Part shown: in pieces, positions 8,173-16,150 of the stretch | Position numbering within the stretch: the first letter of the stretch is position 1 | Layout of the letters: each line of letters starts with the position of its first letter | NCBI RefSeq assembly: GCF_965198575.1 | Contig: NZ_OZ240671.1 | Span: forward strand, 1,240,001-1,304,000 | DNA: 64,000 nt | Reading direction: 5' to 3' | Source of the DNA: Lichenicola sp965198575 | Lineage (GTDB): Bacteria > Pseudomonadota > Alphaproteobacteria > Acetobacterales > Acetobacteraceae | Translations under genes and position numbers: made by a program | The notes under the pieces: model-generated | The model's input: only the letters and a program-made list of their open reading frames with translations | Database searches by the model: none | Told to the model about the DNA's origin: nothing

Positions 8173-9674
8173 CCGAGTGCCGCCAGTTGCATGACGCGCT
8201 CCTGGCTGAATTCCGGCTTCGGGATGGTTCCGGCGAGGCGCCCGGCGCGCATCACCAGGATGCGGTCGCTGATGCCGAGGAGCTCGATCATGTCGGAGGA
8301 GACGACAAGAACCGCGCCGCCCTGCTCAGCAAGTGTGTTGATGAGGCGATAGACCTCGACCTTGGCGCCGACATCGATGCCGCGCGTCGGCTCGTCGAGC
8401 AGGAAGATGCGCGGACGGGTGGTGAGGGCCCGGCCGAGAACGACCTTCTGCTGGTTGCCGCCGGACAGCGATTGCACCGGCTGGCGGATGCCGGGAGTGC
8501 GGATGCGCAGCGACTTCACCGCGTGGTCCGCAAGGCGGTCGATGCGGCGCGGCATCAGGACGCTGCGTAACCATGATGACTGGCGCAGCGTCGAAAGGGC
8601 GACGTTGTTGCGGATCGGGAAAGGCATCACCAGGCCCTCGCCCTTGCGATCCTCCGGCACCAGGGCCACGCCGGCAGCAATGGCATCACGCGGCGAACGG
8701 ATCCGCGCCTCGCGCGACTGCACGCGAACGCGGCCCTGGCTTGCCGGCAGCGCGCCATAGATCGTCTTGAGCACCTCGGTCCGGCCAGCTCCGATCAACC
8801 CGCCGATACCGACCACCTCGCCGGCACGGACGGAAAAACTGACATCCTGGAAACGACCCTCGGACCCGAGCGCCTCGACGTCGAGCAACACGTCGCCGAC
8901 CGTGGCGTGACGCTCGGGGAACAGCGCCTCGATCGGCCGGTTGACCATCGCCTGGATCAGGCCGGTCTCATTCCACTCCGATGCAGGACGCGTCTCGACG
9001 GCCGCACCGTCACGAAGCACGGTGATCCGGTCACACACCTCGAACACCTCCTCGAGATGATGGCTGATGAAGACGAGCCCGACGCCGGACTGCCGCAGTA
9101 GCGCGATGGTGGCAAACAGGATCTTCTGCTCGGCGGTGGTCAGTGTCGCGGTGGGCTCGTCCATGACGATCACGCGCGCCTTGCGTGACAGCGCGCGGGC
9201 GATTTCCACCAGCTGCTGCTGCGCGATTCCCAGGTGCCGCACCCGGGTTTGCGGCGGGATGCTCAGACCTACGCGGGCGAGCAGGTCGCGTGCATTCCGA
9301 TGCAGCGCCGCCCGTCGCACACCACCGAGTTTCCCGTGCGGCAGGTGCCCGAGATAAATGTTCTCGGCCACCGACCGGTCGGGGATCAGGCTCAGCTCCT
9401 GGTGGATGACGATGATGCCGGCATCGAGAGAGTCGCGCGGCCGTCGCGGCTGGAACGCCTCGCCATCAAGGTGCATGTCACCGGCATCCGCCGGAAACAC
9501 ACCCGCCAGGACTTTCATCAAGGTCGATTTCCCGGCCCCATTCTCGCCGACGATGCCGAGCACCTCGCCTCGGTCGAGCGAGATGCTGACATCGGACAAG
9601 GCCTTCACGCCCGGAAACCCCTTGCTGATGCCCTGCATTTCGAGAAGTCGGGGCATTTCGAGCAGTCGGGGCAT
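8169..9674 (-). CDS. Sugar ABC transporter ATPase, tandem nucleotide-binding domains (RbsA-like)
   Basis: A 501-residue cytoplasmic protein with two ATPase domains. The first is complete: Walker A GENGAGKST, followed by Walker B VIVMDEPTA. The second has the signature SLSGGNQQKV and Walker B IFLLDEPTRG but a degenerate Walker A (GGLIGAGRTE), as is normal for this family. Three in-frame ATG codons sit 18 bases apart at the 5' end, each inside a copy of an 18-bp tandem repeat, so the mature N-terminus is uncertain. I chose the outermost, 15 bases after the stop of the binding-protein gene. An earlier in-frame ATG would overlap that gene. Confidence 0.92.
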   Translation of the reverse strand: MPRLLEMPRLLEMQGISKGFPGVKALSDVSISLDRGEVLGIVGENGAGKSTLMKVLAGVFPADAGDMHLDGEAFQPRRPRDSLDAGIIVIHQELSLIPDRSVAENIYLGHLPHGKLGGVRRAALHRNARDLLARVGLSIPPQTRVRHLGIAQQQLVEIARALSRKARVIVMDEPTATLTTAEQKILFATIALLRQSGVGLVFISHHLEEVFEVCDRITVLRDGAAVETRPASEWNETGLIQAMVNRPIEALFPERHATVGDVLLDVEALGSEGRFQDVSFSVRAGEVVGIGGLIGAGRTEVLKTIYGALPASQGRVRVQSREARIRSPRDAIAAGVALVPEDRKGEGLVMPFPIRNNVALSTLRQSSWLRSVLMPRRIDRLADHAVKSLRIRTPGIRQPVQSLSGGNQQKVVLGRALTTRPRIFLLDEPTRGIDVGAKVEVYRLINTLAEQGGAVLVVSSDMIELLGISDRILVMRAGRLAGTIPKPEFSQERVMQLAALG

Positions 9675-9678
9675 TTCG
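9636..9678. repeat. 18-bp tandem repeat, about 2.4 copies, carrying alternative start codons
   Basis: Two complete 18-base units (9636-9653 and 9654-9671) differ at one base and are followed by a partial third unit at 9672-9678. On the minus strand each begins or ends at an ATG in frame with the ATPase gene, encoding MPRLLE twice before MQGISKGF. The unit length is a multiple of three, so copy-number change would keep the frame. Confidence 0.85.
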
Positions 9679-9688
9679 GGCGGGCCGG

Positions 9689-10702
9689 CTACTTGCTCAT
9701 CTCGTCGCCCCACAGCCCGTACGCCTTGACGTCCGCACTGTCGATATTGGCCTTGGTGATCAGCATGTGCGGCCAGAACTGGTGCGCCGGGATGCTGGCC
9801 TTCCCGCCATGCAAATAGGCTTCGACATATTTCACGGATTGCTCGGCCATGGTCACCGGATTCTGCGACAGGGTGCCGTCGATCTGGCCCTTTCGGATGT
9901 CGCTCAGCGCCTGCTCGGTGCCGTCGATGCTGATGATGATGATGTGCTTCGGATTGCCGATCGGCTCGGCCCGGTTGGCCTGGCGGATCGCCCGCACGGC
10001 GCCCACGGCGTTGTCGTCATTGCCGTTGAAGATGGCGTCGATGTCGCTGTGCGCTGCGAGCAGCTGCGTGGTGATGTTGAAAGCCTTGTCGGCATCGAAG
10101 TCCGCCGCCTGCTTGGAGACGAGCTTCAATCCGGGGTTGTTCTTCTGCAGTGCCTCGAACTCGGTGGAGAAACCCTTCTCCCGCTCGTCGCCGGCGGTGG
10201 TGCCGAGCAGGCCCTCGAGATCGACGACATTGCCCTTGATCGAGCCGTACCGCTGCTTCAGCTGGTCGGCAATGAAATCGGCGCCCTCCTTGCCGAGCGC
10301 CTCATTGTCGGTCTCGAGGAAGTTCACCTGGCAGCCGCCACACGCGGCGCCACGATCCAGGGTGAAGACCGGGATGCCCTTGCGGTTGGCTTCCTTGACG
10401 ACCGGCACGATGGAGTTCGCATTGATCGGATTGAGGATCAGGGCCGAGACATGTTGATTGATCAGGTCGGTGACCTGGTTGGTCTGGGTGTTGGCATCGC
10501 CGTTCGCGCTGGTGTTGATCAGGCGCAAATCGGGATGTGCGGCGATCCCGTCCTGCACACCCCGGGTCATCCCCTGGAAGAACGGATTGGCGAGCGTCGC
10601 AACGCTGAGCCCGACAACGTCTGCCGCCTGCGCTGATGACACCGCGGACAACGAGCCGATGGCAATGACAGCCGCAACAAGGCGGGTTCCTACTTTGGAC
10701 AT
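9689..10702 (-). CDS. Periplasmic sugar-binding protein (RbsB-like)
   Basis: A 337-residue exported protein. A cleavable signal peptide covers about residues 1-26 and ends in SSAQAA. The mature part is a type I periplasmic fold with the usual opening GLSVATLANPFFQGM and the hinge region INPINANSIVPVVKEANRKG. It starts the operon followed by the ATPase, the permease and the SDR gene. A Cys pair (GAACGGCQ) near residue 120 is notable and could form a disulfide in the periplasm. The ligand is unknown; neighbouring catabolic genes make a tetrose, apiose-like sugar or sugar acid likely. A palindrome 129 bases upstream may be its operator. Confidence 0.9.
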   Translation of the reverse strand: MSKVGTRLVAAVIAIGSLSAVSSAQAADVVGLSVATLANPFFQGMTRGVQDGIAAHPDLRLINTSANGDANTQTNQVTDLINQHVSALILNPINANSIVPVVKEANRKGIPVFTLDRGAACGGCQVNFLETDNEALGKEGADFIADQLKQRYGSIKGNVVDLEGLLGTTAGDEREKGFSTEFEALQKNNPGLKLVSKQAADFDADKAFNITTQLLAAHSDIDAIFNGNDDNAVGAVRAIRQANRAEPIGNPKHIIIISIDGTEQALSDIRKGQIDGTLSQNPVTMAEQSVKYVEAYLHGGKASIPAHQFWPHMLITKANIDSADVKAYGLWGDEMSK

Positions 10703-10830
10703 GACAACTCCCGATGGCTTTTTTGTCGCCCGTACGAAGTCGAGTCCGACGGGGTTCGTTTACGCGTTCTCAAATCCGGACCGCGCTCCCGATGCCGCAT
10801 TGCAGCATGCAGGAATTCCGACCGGATCGA

Positions 10831-10845
10831 AGCTGTATGACAGCT
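10831..10845. promoter_or_regulatory. Palindromic operator candidate upstream of the binding-protein operon
   Basis: AGCTGTATGACAGCT is a perfect inverted repeat with 6-base arms around ATG. Its GT-ATG-AC core fits the GT-N3-AC pattern bound by FadR-type GntR regulators, and a near copy lies upstream of the GntR-type gene at 5519-5527. The surrounding non-coding stretch 10703-10898 holds no other gene that I can support. Confidence 0.4.
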
Positions 10846-10898
10846 TTAGCCCGTTTAGTCCGTGACGCAAGCGGCTATTTCCTGTGTCGGGATCGATG

Positions 10899-11327
10899 TC
10901 AGGGACCGAAGATCACGCCCTTGGTGAGCAGGATGTTGCCGTAGGCGCGCTGTTCCCCGGTCTGGACGATCGCGAAGCACGAGCGCACCAGATCGTAGAA
11001 CGCGAAACGTTCGACCGACAACGGATGCGGGTGCCCGCGCTCGGCGAGCGCATCGGCGAGATCCTGCACGGCAACCGGAACGGCCTCGGGGTCGCCCACC
11101 TGCTGCATCGTCGCAGCCGGGTTCGGCACGAAACTGTCGAGCGGCAGCAGCGTCAGAACCGCCCGCAAGACAGCTGTCGCATCGAGGCCGGGCAGATGAT
11201 GGATGGTTCGCCCGCAGCTTGCCGCGGGGAAATTCGCATCGACGATCGCGATGCTGTCGCCGTGGCCCATGGCCGCCAGGCTGTGCAGCAGGTCCGGCGT
11301 GAGAAGTGGATCGATCCCGTGCAGCAT
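10899..11327 (-). CDS. RbsD/FucU-family sugar mutarotase
   Basis: A 142-residue cytosolic protein. The N-terminus MLHGIDPLLTPDLLHSLAAM followed by GHGDSIAIVDANFPA is the family hallmark, with the catalytic His in GHGD and the second site in the C-terminal YGNILLTKGV. These enzymes interconvert alpha and beta anomers of fucose or ribose and speed use of imported sugars. The start codon shares one base with the stop codon of the preceding otnK gene (TGATG), so a longer upstream frame is only a shadow of otnK. Its presence in an acid-catabolic operon suggests that the entering compound is an aldose. Confidence 0.88.
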   Translation of the reverse strand: MLHGIDPLLTPDLLHSLAAMGHGDSIAIVDANFPAASCGRTIHHLPGLDATAVLRAVLTLLPLDSFVPNPAATMQQVGDPEAVPVAVQDLADALAERGHPHPLSVERFAFYDLVRSCFAIVQTGEQRAYGNILLTKGVIFGP

Positions 11328-12649
11328 CAGTCTGTCTCCGTCTGGTTCAGCATCGAGAGCGCCTCGGCAAAGAAATCGTCGCCGCCGAAATTGCCGGATT
11401 TCAACGCCACTGCAAGGCCGGCATGATGTGCGCCGGCGGTGCGCAGGGCCGGCACGCCGGGGGCGATCTCGCGGCCGATCAGGAACGCCTCGAGCCCCAG
11501 CCGGTCGACCACAGCGCCGGACGTCTCGCCTCCCGCAACCACCAGCCGGCGGACCGACGCGGCGACCAGCGCCTCGGCGATGTCGGCCAGCGCCTGCTCC
11601 ACCACGTGCCCGGCGGCAGCCCCGCCATGGCTGCGCTGCATCGCGGCCACGGCGTCGGGCGTGTCGCTGCTGGCAATCAGCACCGGGCCCGCATCGAGCC
11701 GCGCATGCGCCCACGCGAGCGCCTCGGCAACCACCAAGCTTGCGCCGCCTTCCAGCAGCCGCGAGACATCGAGCCGATGGATCGGAATCCCGGCAGCCTC
11801 GGCCACCGCGATCTGCCGCCTGGTGGCAGCCGAACAACTTCCGGCAAGAATGGCTGCGCGCGAGCCGGCGGCGACGCTGCCTTGCCCGGACATCCCGACG
11901 TCGGCAGGGGACTTGGAAACGGTCCGTTGCGGACCACGCGCCACGAGCGCCCGGGCAATTCCGGCACCGAGCCCGGACGCGCCGGTGGAAAGTGGGTCCG
12001 CCAACGCCGCCTCGCCGAGCACATCGAGATGACGCGCTGCCACCGCATCGGCAATCACCGACCCCTCGCCGCGCGCCGACGCGTCAGCCAGCGCTGCCCG
12101 TACCGCCGCGACGCCCTGCTCCACCACGGCGTACGGGACCAAGCCGACACCCGAAGCACTCTGTCGTTGCAGCACCCGGACCAGGTTCGCATCACGCATC
12201 GGGTTCAGCGGATGGTCCTTCAGCGGGCTCTCGTTGAGCGGCACGCCGTTCACGAACAGGTTGCCCTGGAACACGCTACGCCCGGTCTCGGGGAAGGCGG
12301 GATTCACCAGCACCGCACCGCACCCGGCACGTGCGCGCAAGGCATCGGTCACCGGGCCGATATTTCCGGCGTCGGTCGAATCGAACGTCGAGCAGACCTT
12401 GAACAACACGTGCTCGGCGCCGCGCTCGCGCAGCCAGGCTTCGGCCTCGAGGGACAGCTCGACCGCGCGTGCGGCCTCGATCGAGCGGCTCTTCAGCGAC
12501 ACGACGACCGCATCGACCTCAGGCAGGTCGAGTCCCGGACGCGGCACGCCGATCGTCTGCACGGTGCGCAGTCCGTTCCGGCGCAACATGTTGGCGAGGT
12601 CGGACGCGCCGGTATAGTCGTCGGCGATGCAGCCCAGCTGGATGCTCAT
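11327..12649 (-). CDS. otnK: 3-oxo-tetronate kinase (four-carbon acid sugar kinase, former DUF1537)
   Basis: A 440-residue kinase that phosphorylates 3-oxo-tetronate at C4 with ATP. The N-terminal sugar-binding domain starts GCIADDYTGASDLANML, and the C-terminal nucleotide domain has AGGETSGAVVDRLG and the closing LKSGNFGGDDFF. These are strong OtnK signatures. A related kinase acts on 3-oxo-isoapionate in apiose pathways, so that substrate cannot be excluded given the lactonase-like gene nearby. It overlaps otnI by four bases at the start and the mutarotase gene by one base at the stop. Its product is decarboxylated by the OtnC-type enzyme at 14505-15182 to give dihydroxyacetone phosphate. 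Confidence 0.9.
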   Translation of the reverse strand: MSIQLGCIADDYTGASDLANMLRRNGLRTVQTIGVPRPGLDLPEVDAVVVSLKSRSIEAARAVELSLEAEAWLRERGAEHVLFKVCSTFDSTDAGNIGPVTDALRARAGCGAVLVNPAFPETGRSVFQGNLFVNGVPLNESPLKDHPLNPMRDANLVRVLQRQSASGVGLVPYAVVEQGVAAVRAALADASARGEGSVIADAVAARHLDVLGEAALADPLSTGASGLGAGIARALVARGPQRTVSKSPADVGMSGQGSVAAGSRAAILAGSCSAATRRQIAVAEAAGIPIHRLDVSRLLEGGASLVVAEALAWAHARLDAGPVLIASSDTPDAVAAMQRSHGGAAAGHVVEQALADIAEALVAASVRRLVVAGGETSGAVVDRLGLEAFLIGREIAPGVPALRTAGAHHAGLAVALKSGNFGGDDFFAEALSMLNQTETD

Positions 12650-13440
12650 GCCGCGCCCCCTGTCGATTTTCCGGCGAACGGTGCGAACCAGCCGAGACCG
12701 TCGAGCGTGGCAGCGCGCGGGCGATACTCGCAGCCGACGAAACCGTCATAGCCGAGCCGGTCGAGTTCCGCGAACAGGAAGGGGAAGTTCAGTTCCTCCC
12801 CAGCCGGCTCGTTGCGCGACGGCACGCTCGCAACCTGGATATGGCCGATCATCGGCAGCATCCGGCGGAGCGCCATGGTCACGTCGCCATGCATGATCTG
12901 CCGGTGATAGATGTCGAACTGCAGTTTCACGTTGGGCAGGCCGATGCTGTCGATGAGCGACGCCGTCCAGTCGAAGTCGTTCAGGAAATAGCCTGGCATG
13001 TCGCGGCCGTTGATCGGCTCGAGCACAAGGTCGAGCCCACGCTCGCCGAGCGCCTCGGCGCAACGTTCGACCGCGGCCCGGTAGGTGGCCACCGACTTCG
13101 GGTCTGTGCGGTCGCCGAGGCCTGCCATCAGGTGCAGGCGCCGCACGCCACAGGCTTCCGCGTAGCGTAGCGCCGTGTCCAGGGCCGGCGCGAGCTCCGC
13201 GGTGCGCGTCGGGATCGACGCAAAGCCGCGGTCACCGGAGTCCCAGTCGCCTGGCGGCATGTTGAACAACGCCACGGTCAATCCGTTGCGCTGCACGCGC
13301 TCTGCGAGCGCCTCCGGCTCGAGGGAATACGGGAACAGGAACTCGACCGCGGTAAAGCCCGCCCGTGCGGCTGCGTCGAAGCGGTCGGCGAACGGCACCT
13401 CGTTGAACATCATCGTAAGGTTGGCTGCGAAATGGGGCAT
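12646..13440 (-). CDS. otnI: 2-oxo-tetronate isomerase (hydroxypyruvate isomerase family)
   Basis: A 264-residue TIM-barrel enzyme that converts 2-oxo-tetronate to 3-oxo-tetronate. The opening MPHFAANLTMMFNEVPFADR is nearly diagnostic for OtnI/Hyi proteins. Metal-site and acid-base residues are visible in LVLEPINGRDMPGY, KLQFDIYH and the late GCEYRPR. It lies between ltnD and otnK in one operon, overlaps otnK by four bases, and thus joins the dehydrogenase step to the kinase step. Hydroxypyruvate isomerase activity is the main alternative. Confidence 0.9.
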   Translation of the reverse strand: MPHFAANLTMMFNEVPFADRFDAAARAGFTAVEFLFPYSLEPEALAERVQRNGLTVALFNMPPGDWDSGDRGFASIPTRTAELAPALDTALRYAEACGVRRLHLMAGLGDRTDPKSVATYRAAVERCAEALGERGLDLVLEPINGRDMPGYFLNDFDWTASLIDSIGLPNVKLQFDIYHRQIMHGDVTMALRRMLPMIGHIQVASVPSRNEPAGEELNFPFLFAELDRLGYDGFVGCEYRPRAATLDGLGWFAPFAGKSTGGAA

Positions 13441-13464
13441 GCGGGTCTCTCCGTAGGGCCGTCC

Positions 13465-14397
13465 TCAGCTTTTCGTGGGCAACGTAAGGCCGGCAATCTG
13501 CGCATACAGCCGCGCGACCGATGCATCGTCGTCCTTGCCCATGCCGGCGGCGGCGGTCATCAGATACATCTGCAACGCCGCGCCGGCGACAGGCACCGGG
13601 AATTTATCGGCGCGCGCCATGTCGAGCACGATGCCGAGATCCTTGGTGAAGATCTCGATCGAGCTGTGCGGGGTGTAGTCGCCGGCCAGCACGTGCGGGA
13701 TCCGGTTCTCGAACATCCAGCTGTTGCCGGCGGACTTGGTGATGACCTCATACACGCGAGCGAGGTCGAGGCCCTGCCTCGCGGCGAACGCCATCGCCTC
13801 GCAGGCGGCCGCGATATGCACGCCGGCGAGCAGCTGGTTCACCATCTTGAAGGCGGCGCCGAGCCCGGCGCTGTCGCCGAGTTCGTACAGCGTGCCTGTC
13901 ATGGCATCGAGTGCCGGTCGCGCACGGCTGAATGCGGACGGCGTACCGGAGGCCAGCATGGTGAGCGCGCCATCGGCCGCACGCGCGGCACCGCCGCTCA
14001 TCGGCGCATCCAGATAATGCCGTCCGGTCGCCTCCAGCCGGGCCGCGAGGGCACGGGCCCGCTCCGGCGCCATGGTGGCCGAGGATACGAATACGCTGCC
14101 TTCGGGCATGGCTTCCGCACAGCCATCCGGGCCGAACAGCACCGCCTCGGTCTGGTCGGCGTTGACCACCACGGCAACCACACAATCGGCACCGGCTGCG
14201 GCGGCCGCAGGTGTTGCGCCGACCCGGCCCCCCTGGGCCTGGAAACGCTCGCTCGCCGCGGCATTGACATCGAAGCCGGTCACATCGAAGCCCGCACGCA
14301 ACAGCGATGTTGCCATGCCGAAACCCATGGATCCCAACCCGATGACCGAGCACCTGAGCTTGGCTGTTGCTGCATCTTTACGTTCGGTGCCGCTCAT
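13465..14397 (-). CDS. ltnD: L-threonate dehydrogenase (beta-hydroxyacid dehydrogenase family)
   Basis: A 310-residue NAD-dependent enzyme predicted to oxidise L-threonate to 2-oxo-tetronate. The cofactor motif is VIGLGSMGFGMA, the substrate motif region is APMSGGAARA, and the catalytic Lys is in FKMVNQLLAG, where Asn follows in the family pattern. The start at 14397 is preceded by GAGG 8 bases upstream; a longer frame to 14583 runs back over the divergent otnC gene and is discarded. It is the first gene of ltnD-otnI-otnK-mutarotase. Tartronate semialdehyde reductases are close relatives, but the neighbours favour threonate. Confidence 0.85.
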   Translation of the reverse strand: MSGTERKDAATAKLRCSVIGLGSMGFGMATSLLRAGFDVTGFDVNAAASERFQAQGGRVGATPAAAAAGADCVVAVVVNADQTEAVLFGPDGCAEAMPEGSVFVSSATMAPERARALAARLEATGRHYLDAPMSGGAARAADGALTMLASGTPSAFSRARPALDAMTGTLYELGDSAGLGAAFKMVNQLLAGVHIAAACEAMAFAARQGLDLARVYEVITKSAGNSWMFENRIPHVLAGDYTPHSSIEIFTKDLGIVLDMARADKFPVPVAGAALQMYLMTAAAGMGKDDDASVARLYAQIAGLTLPTKS

Positions 14398-14427
14398 GCT
14401 GGGATCCTCGAGGTCGGGTGTTGGCGC

Positions 14428-14442
14428 TGGTTGCGCTACCAT
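14428..14442. promoter_or_regulatory. LacI-type operator between ltnD and otnC
   Basis: TGGTTGCGCTACCAT lies in the 107-bp divergent region. Its first 14 bases form a near-palindrome with one mismatched base pair. Exactly the same 15 bases occur in inverted orientation at 20990-21004 beside the LacI-type regulator gene. The position suits control of both ltnD and otnC. Confidence 0.65.
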
Positions 14443-14504
14443 GGCAGGGTCGGTCGGGAAACGCGCCATGCTCGACGCGGTCGCCGGAAATGCGGAGATA
14501 TTCC

Positions 14505-15182
14505 ATGAATGAGAATAAGCTGCGCGAGCAGATCTGTTTGTTCTCGCGTTCGCTGTTCGAGCGCGGACTGACGCATGGCACAACCGGAAACGTCAGTGCC
14601 AGGCTGGAAGATGGCGGGCTGCTGACCACGCCGACCGACAGCTCGCTGGGCTTCCTCGATCCGGCCAGGCTGACACGCCTCGATGCCGAGGGACGGGTGT
14701 TGTCGGGTGACCGCCCGACGAAGGAGATCCCGCTGCACCAGGCGATGTACGAAACCCGCGCTGGTGCGGGAGCGATAGTGCACCTGCATTCCACCCATTC
14801 CGTCGCGGTCTCCATGCTCCCGGGCATCAATCCCGAGGCGGTGTTGCCGCCCCTCACCGCATATTCGGTGATGCGGGTGGGTGCCACCGCTCTGGTCCCG
14901 TACTACCGCCCCGGCGATCCCGCGGTGGCGGGCGCGATCCGCGGCCTGGCCGGTCGCTACGCGGCGGTGCTGCTGGCCAATCACGGGCCGGTCGTTACCG
15001 GAAAGACAATCGAGGCGGCGGTGGCGGCCACGGAGGAGCTGGAAGAGACCGCCCGGCTGCATCTCATGCTGCGCGGGCTGAACCCGAGGCTGCTTACGAA
15101 TGCGCAGGTTCAGGACCTGGTCAGCCATTTCAACCTCGAGCCCTACCCCGAGCATCATCATGAGACCGACAGTCCCGACTGA
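14505..15182 (+). CDS. otnC: 3-oxo-tetronate 4-phosphate decarboxylase (class II aldolase family)
   Basis: A 225-residue metal-dependent enzyme predicted to decarboxylate 3-oxo-tetronate 4-phosphate to dihydroxyacetone phosphate. Substrate-loop TTGNVSARL, the acid residue in TKEIPLHQAMY, the paired metal histidines in VHLHSTHS and the third His in LANHGPVVTG are all visible. The start at 14505 has a GGAG site 8 bases upstream; an earlier frame is longer but unsupported. It is divergent from ltnD and shares with it the putative LacI-type operator. A His-rich C-terminus (PEHHHETD) is a small peculiarity. The related apiose-pathway decarboxylase or an L-fuculose-phosphate aldolase are alternatives. 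Confidence 0.87.
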   Translation: MNENKLREQICLFSRSLFERGLTHGTTGNVSARLEDGGLLTTPTDSSLGFLDPARLTRLDAEGRVLSGDRPTKEIPLHQAMYETRAGAGAIVHLHSTHSVAVSMLPGINPEAVLPPLTAYSVMRVGATALVPYYRPGDPAVAGAIRGLAGRYAAVLLANHGPVVTGKTIEAAVAATEELEETARLHLMLRGLNPRLLTNAQVQDLVSHFNLEPYPEHHHETDSPD

Positions 15183-15232
15183 TCTGCAAGTCGGGCGGCT
15201 GCCGTCGCAGGAAGCCGCCCGGGCTGCAAGTG

Positions 15233-16129
15233 TCAGCCTTGTGTCGGGACGTAGTTGCGCCAGTTGTGGTTCTCGCGGAAGCCGAGCATGTCCTTCGCCT
15301 TCTTGTTCGAGAGGAGGCTTTCGAACTCGCCCATCTCGCCGCGAACCGGCACGTTCGGGTAATACCGGCGCACCAGTTCCGCCGTCGGAAGATCCGACGA
15401 GGAGTGGTCGTTGACGGCGTTGAAGACCTGGTATCCGAGCCCGTCGGTCTCGATGCCGAGGCGAACGAGCTCGCCCAGATCACGGGCGTCGATATAGCTC
15501 CAGGCGATACGACGGCGGAAGTCCGGCTTGGCGAACCAGCCCGGGAACAGCTCGTATTCGCTCGGCTCGATCACGTTCCCGATGCGCAGGGCGTAGATAT
15601 CGGTGCCCGTGCGCAGCGCGAAAGCTTCGGACGTGCGCTCGTTGCAGATCTTGGAGACCGCGTAGCTGTCCATCGGCTTGACCGGATAATCCTCGTCGAG
15701 AGGGAAATATTCCGGATCACGATGACCGTGCGCGAACACGATCCCGTACGTGGTCTCGCTCGACGCAATGATCACCTTCTTGATGCCGAGCTTGGTCGCA
15801 GCGTCGAGCACGTTGTAAGTGCCCATGACGTTGATGCGATAGACCTCGTTATCAGGCGTGATCATGATCCGCGGAATTGCGGCGAAGTGCACCACTGCAT
15901 CGATCGGCTGCGGGCTGAGATCAAGATCGAACTCATGCAGGCCGGTATAGGCGGAGAACGCGTTGAACACCTGGCCGGCATCGGTGATGTCGGTGATCAG
16001 CGTGCGGACCTTCGGATTGGCCAGCGGCTTCGTGTCGATGTTCATCACGTGGTAGCCCTGGTCGACCAGGTACTGGACCACGTGGCGACCGGCCTTGCCG
16101 CTGCCGCCGGTGAAGAGGATGCGCTTCAT
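15233..16129 (-). CDS. NAD-dependent epimerase/dehydratase family protein
   Basis: An extended SDR of 298 residues. The Rossmann motif is FTGGSGKAGRHV at residues 6-17, and the catalytic region has SSETTYG and SYAVSKICNE (YxxxK). It resembles sugar dehydrogenases and uronate dehydrogenases of sugar operons more than classical UDP-glucose epimerases, being short and lacking an obvious nucleotide-sugar tail. It is the last gene of the operon that starts at 20881, 22 bases after the binding-protein gene, so it likely oxidises or epimerises the sugar imported by that transporter. The exact substrate is not decidable here. Confidence 0.82.
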   Translation of the reverse strand: MKRILFTGGSGKAGRHVVQYLVDQGYHVMNIDTKPLANPKVRTLITDITDAGQVFNAFSAYTGLHEFDLDLSPQPIDAVVHFAAIPRIMITPDNEVYRINVMGTYNVLDAATKLGIKKVIIASSETTYGIVFAHGHRDPEYFPLDEDYPVKPMDSYAVSKICNERTSEAFALRTGTDIYALRIGNVIEPSEYELFPGWFAKPDFRRRIAWSYIDARDLGELVRLGIETDGLGYQVFNAVNDHSSSDLPTAELVRRYYPNVPVRGEMGEFESLLSNKKAKDMLGFRENHNWRNYVPTQG

Positions 16130-16150
16130 ACGTCGAAGTTCCTTCAGATA

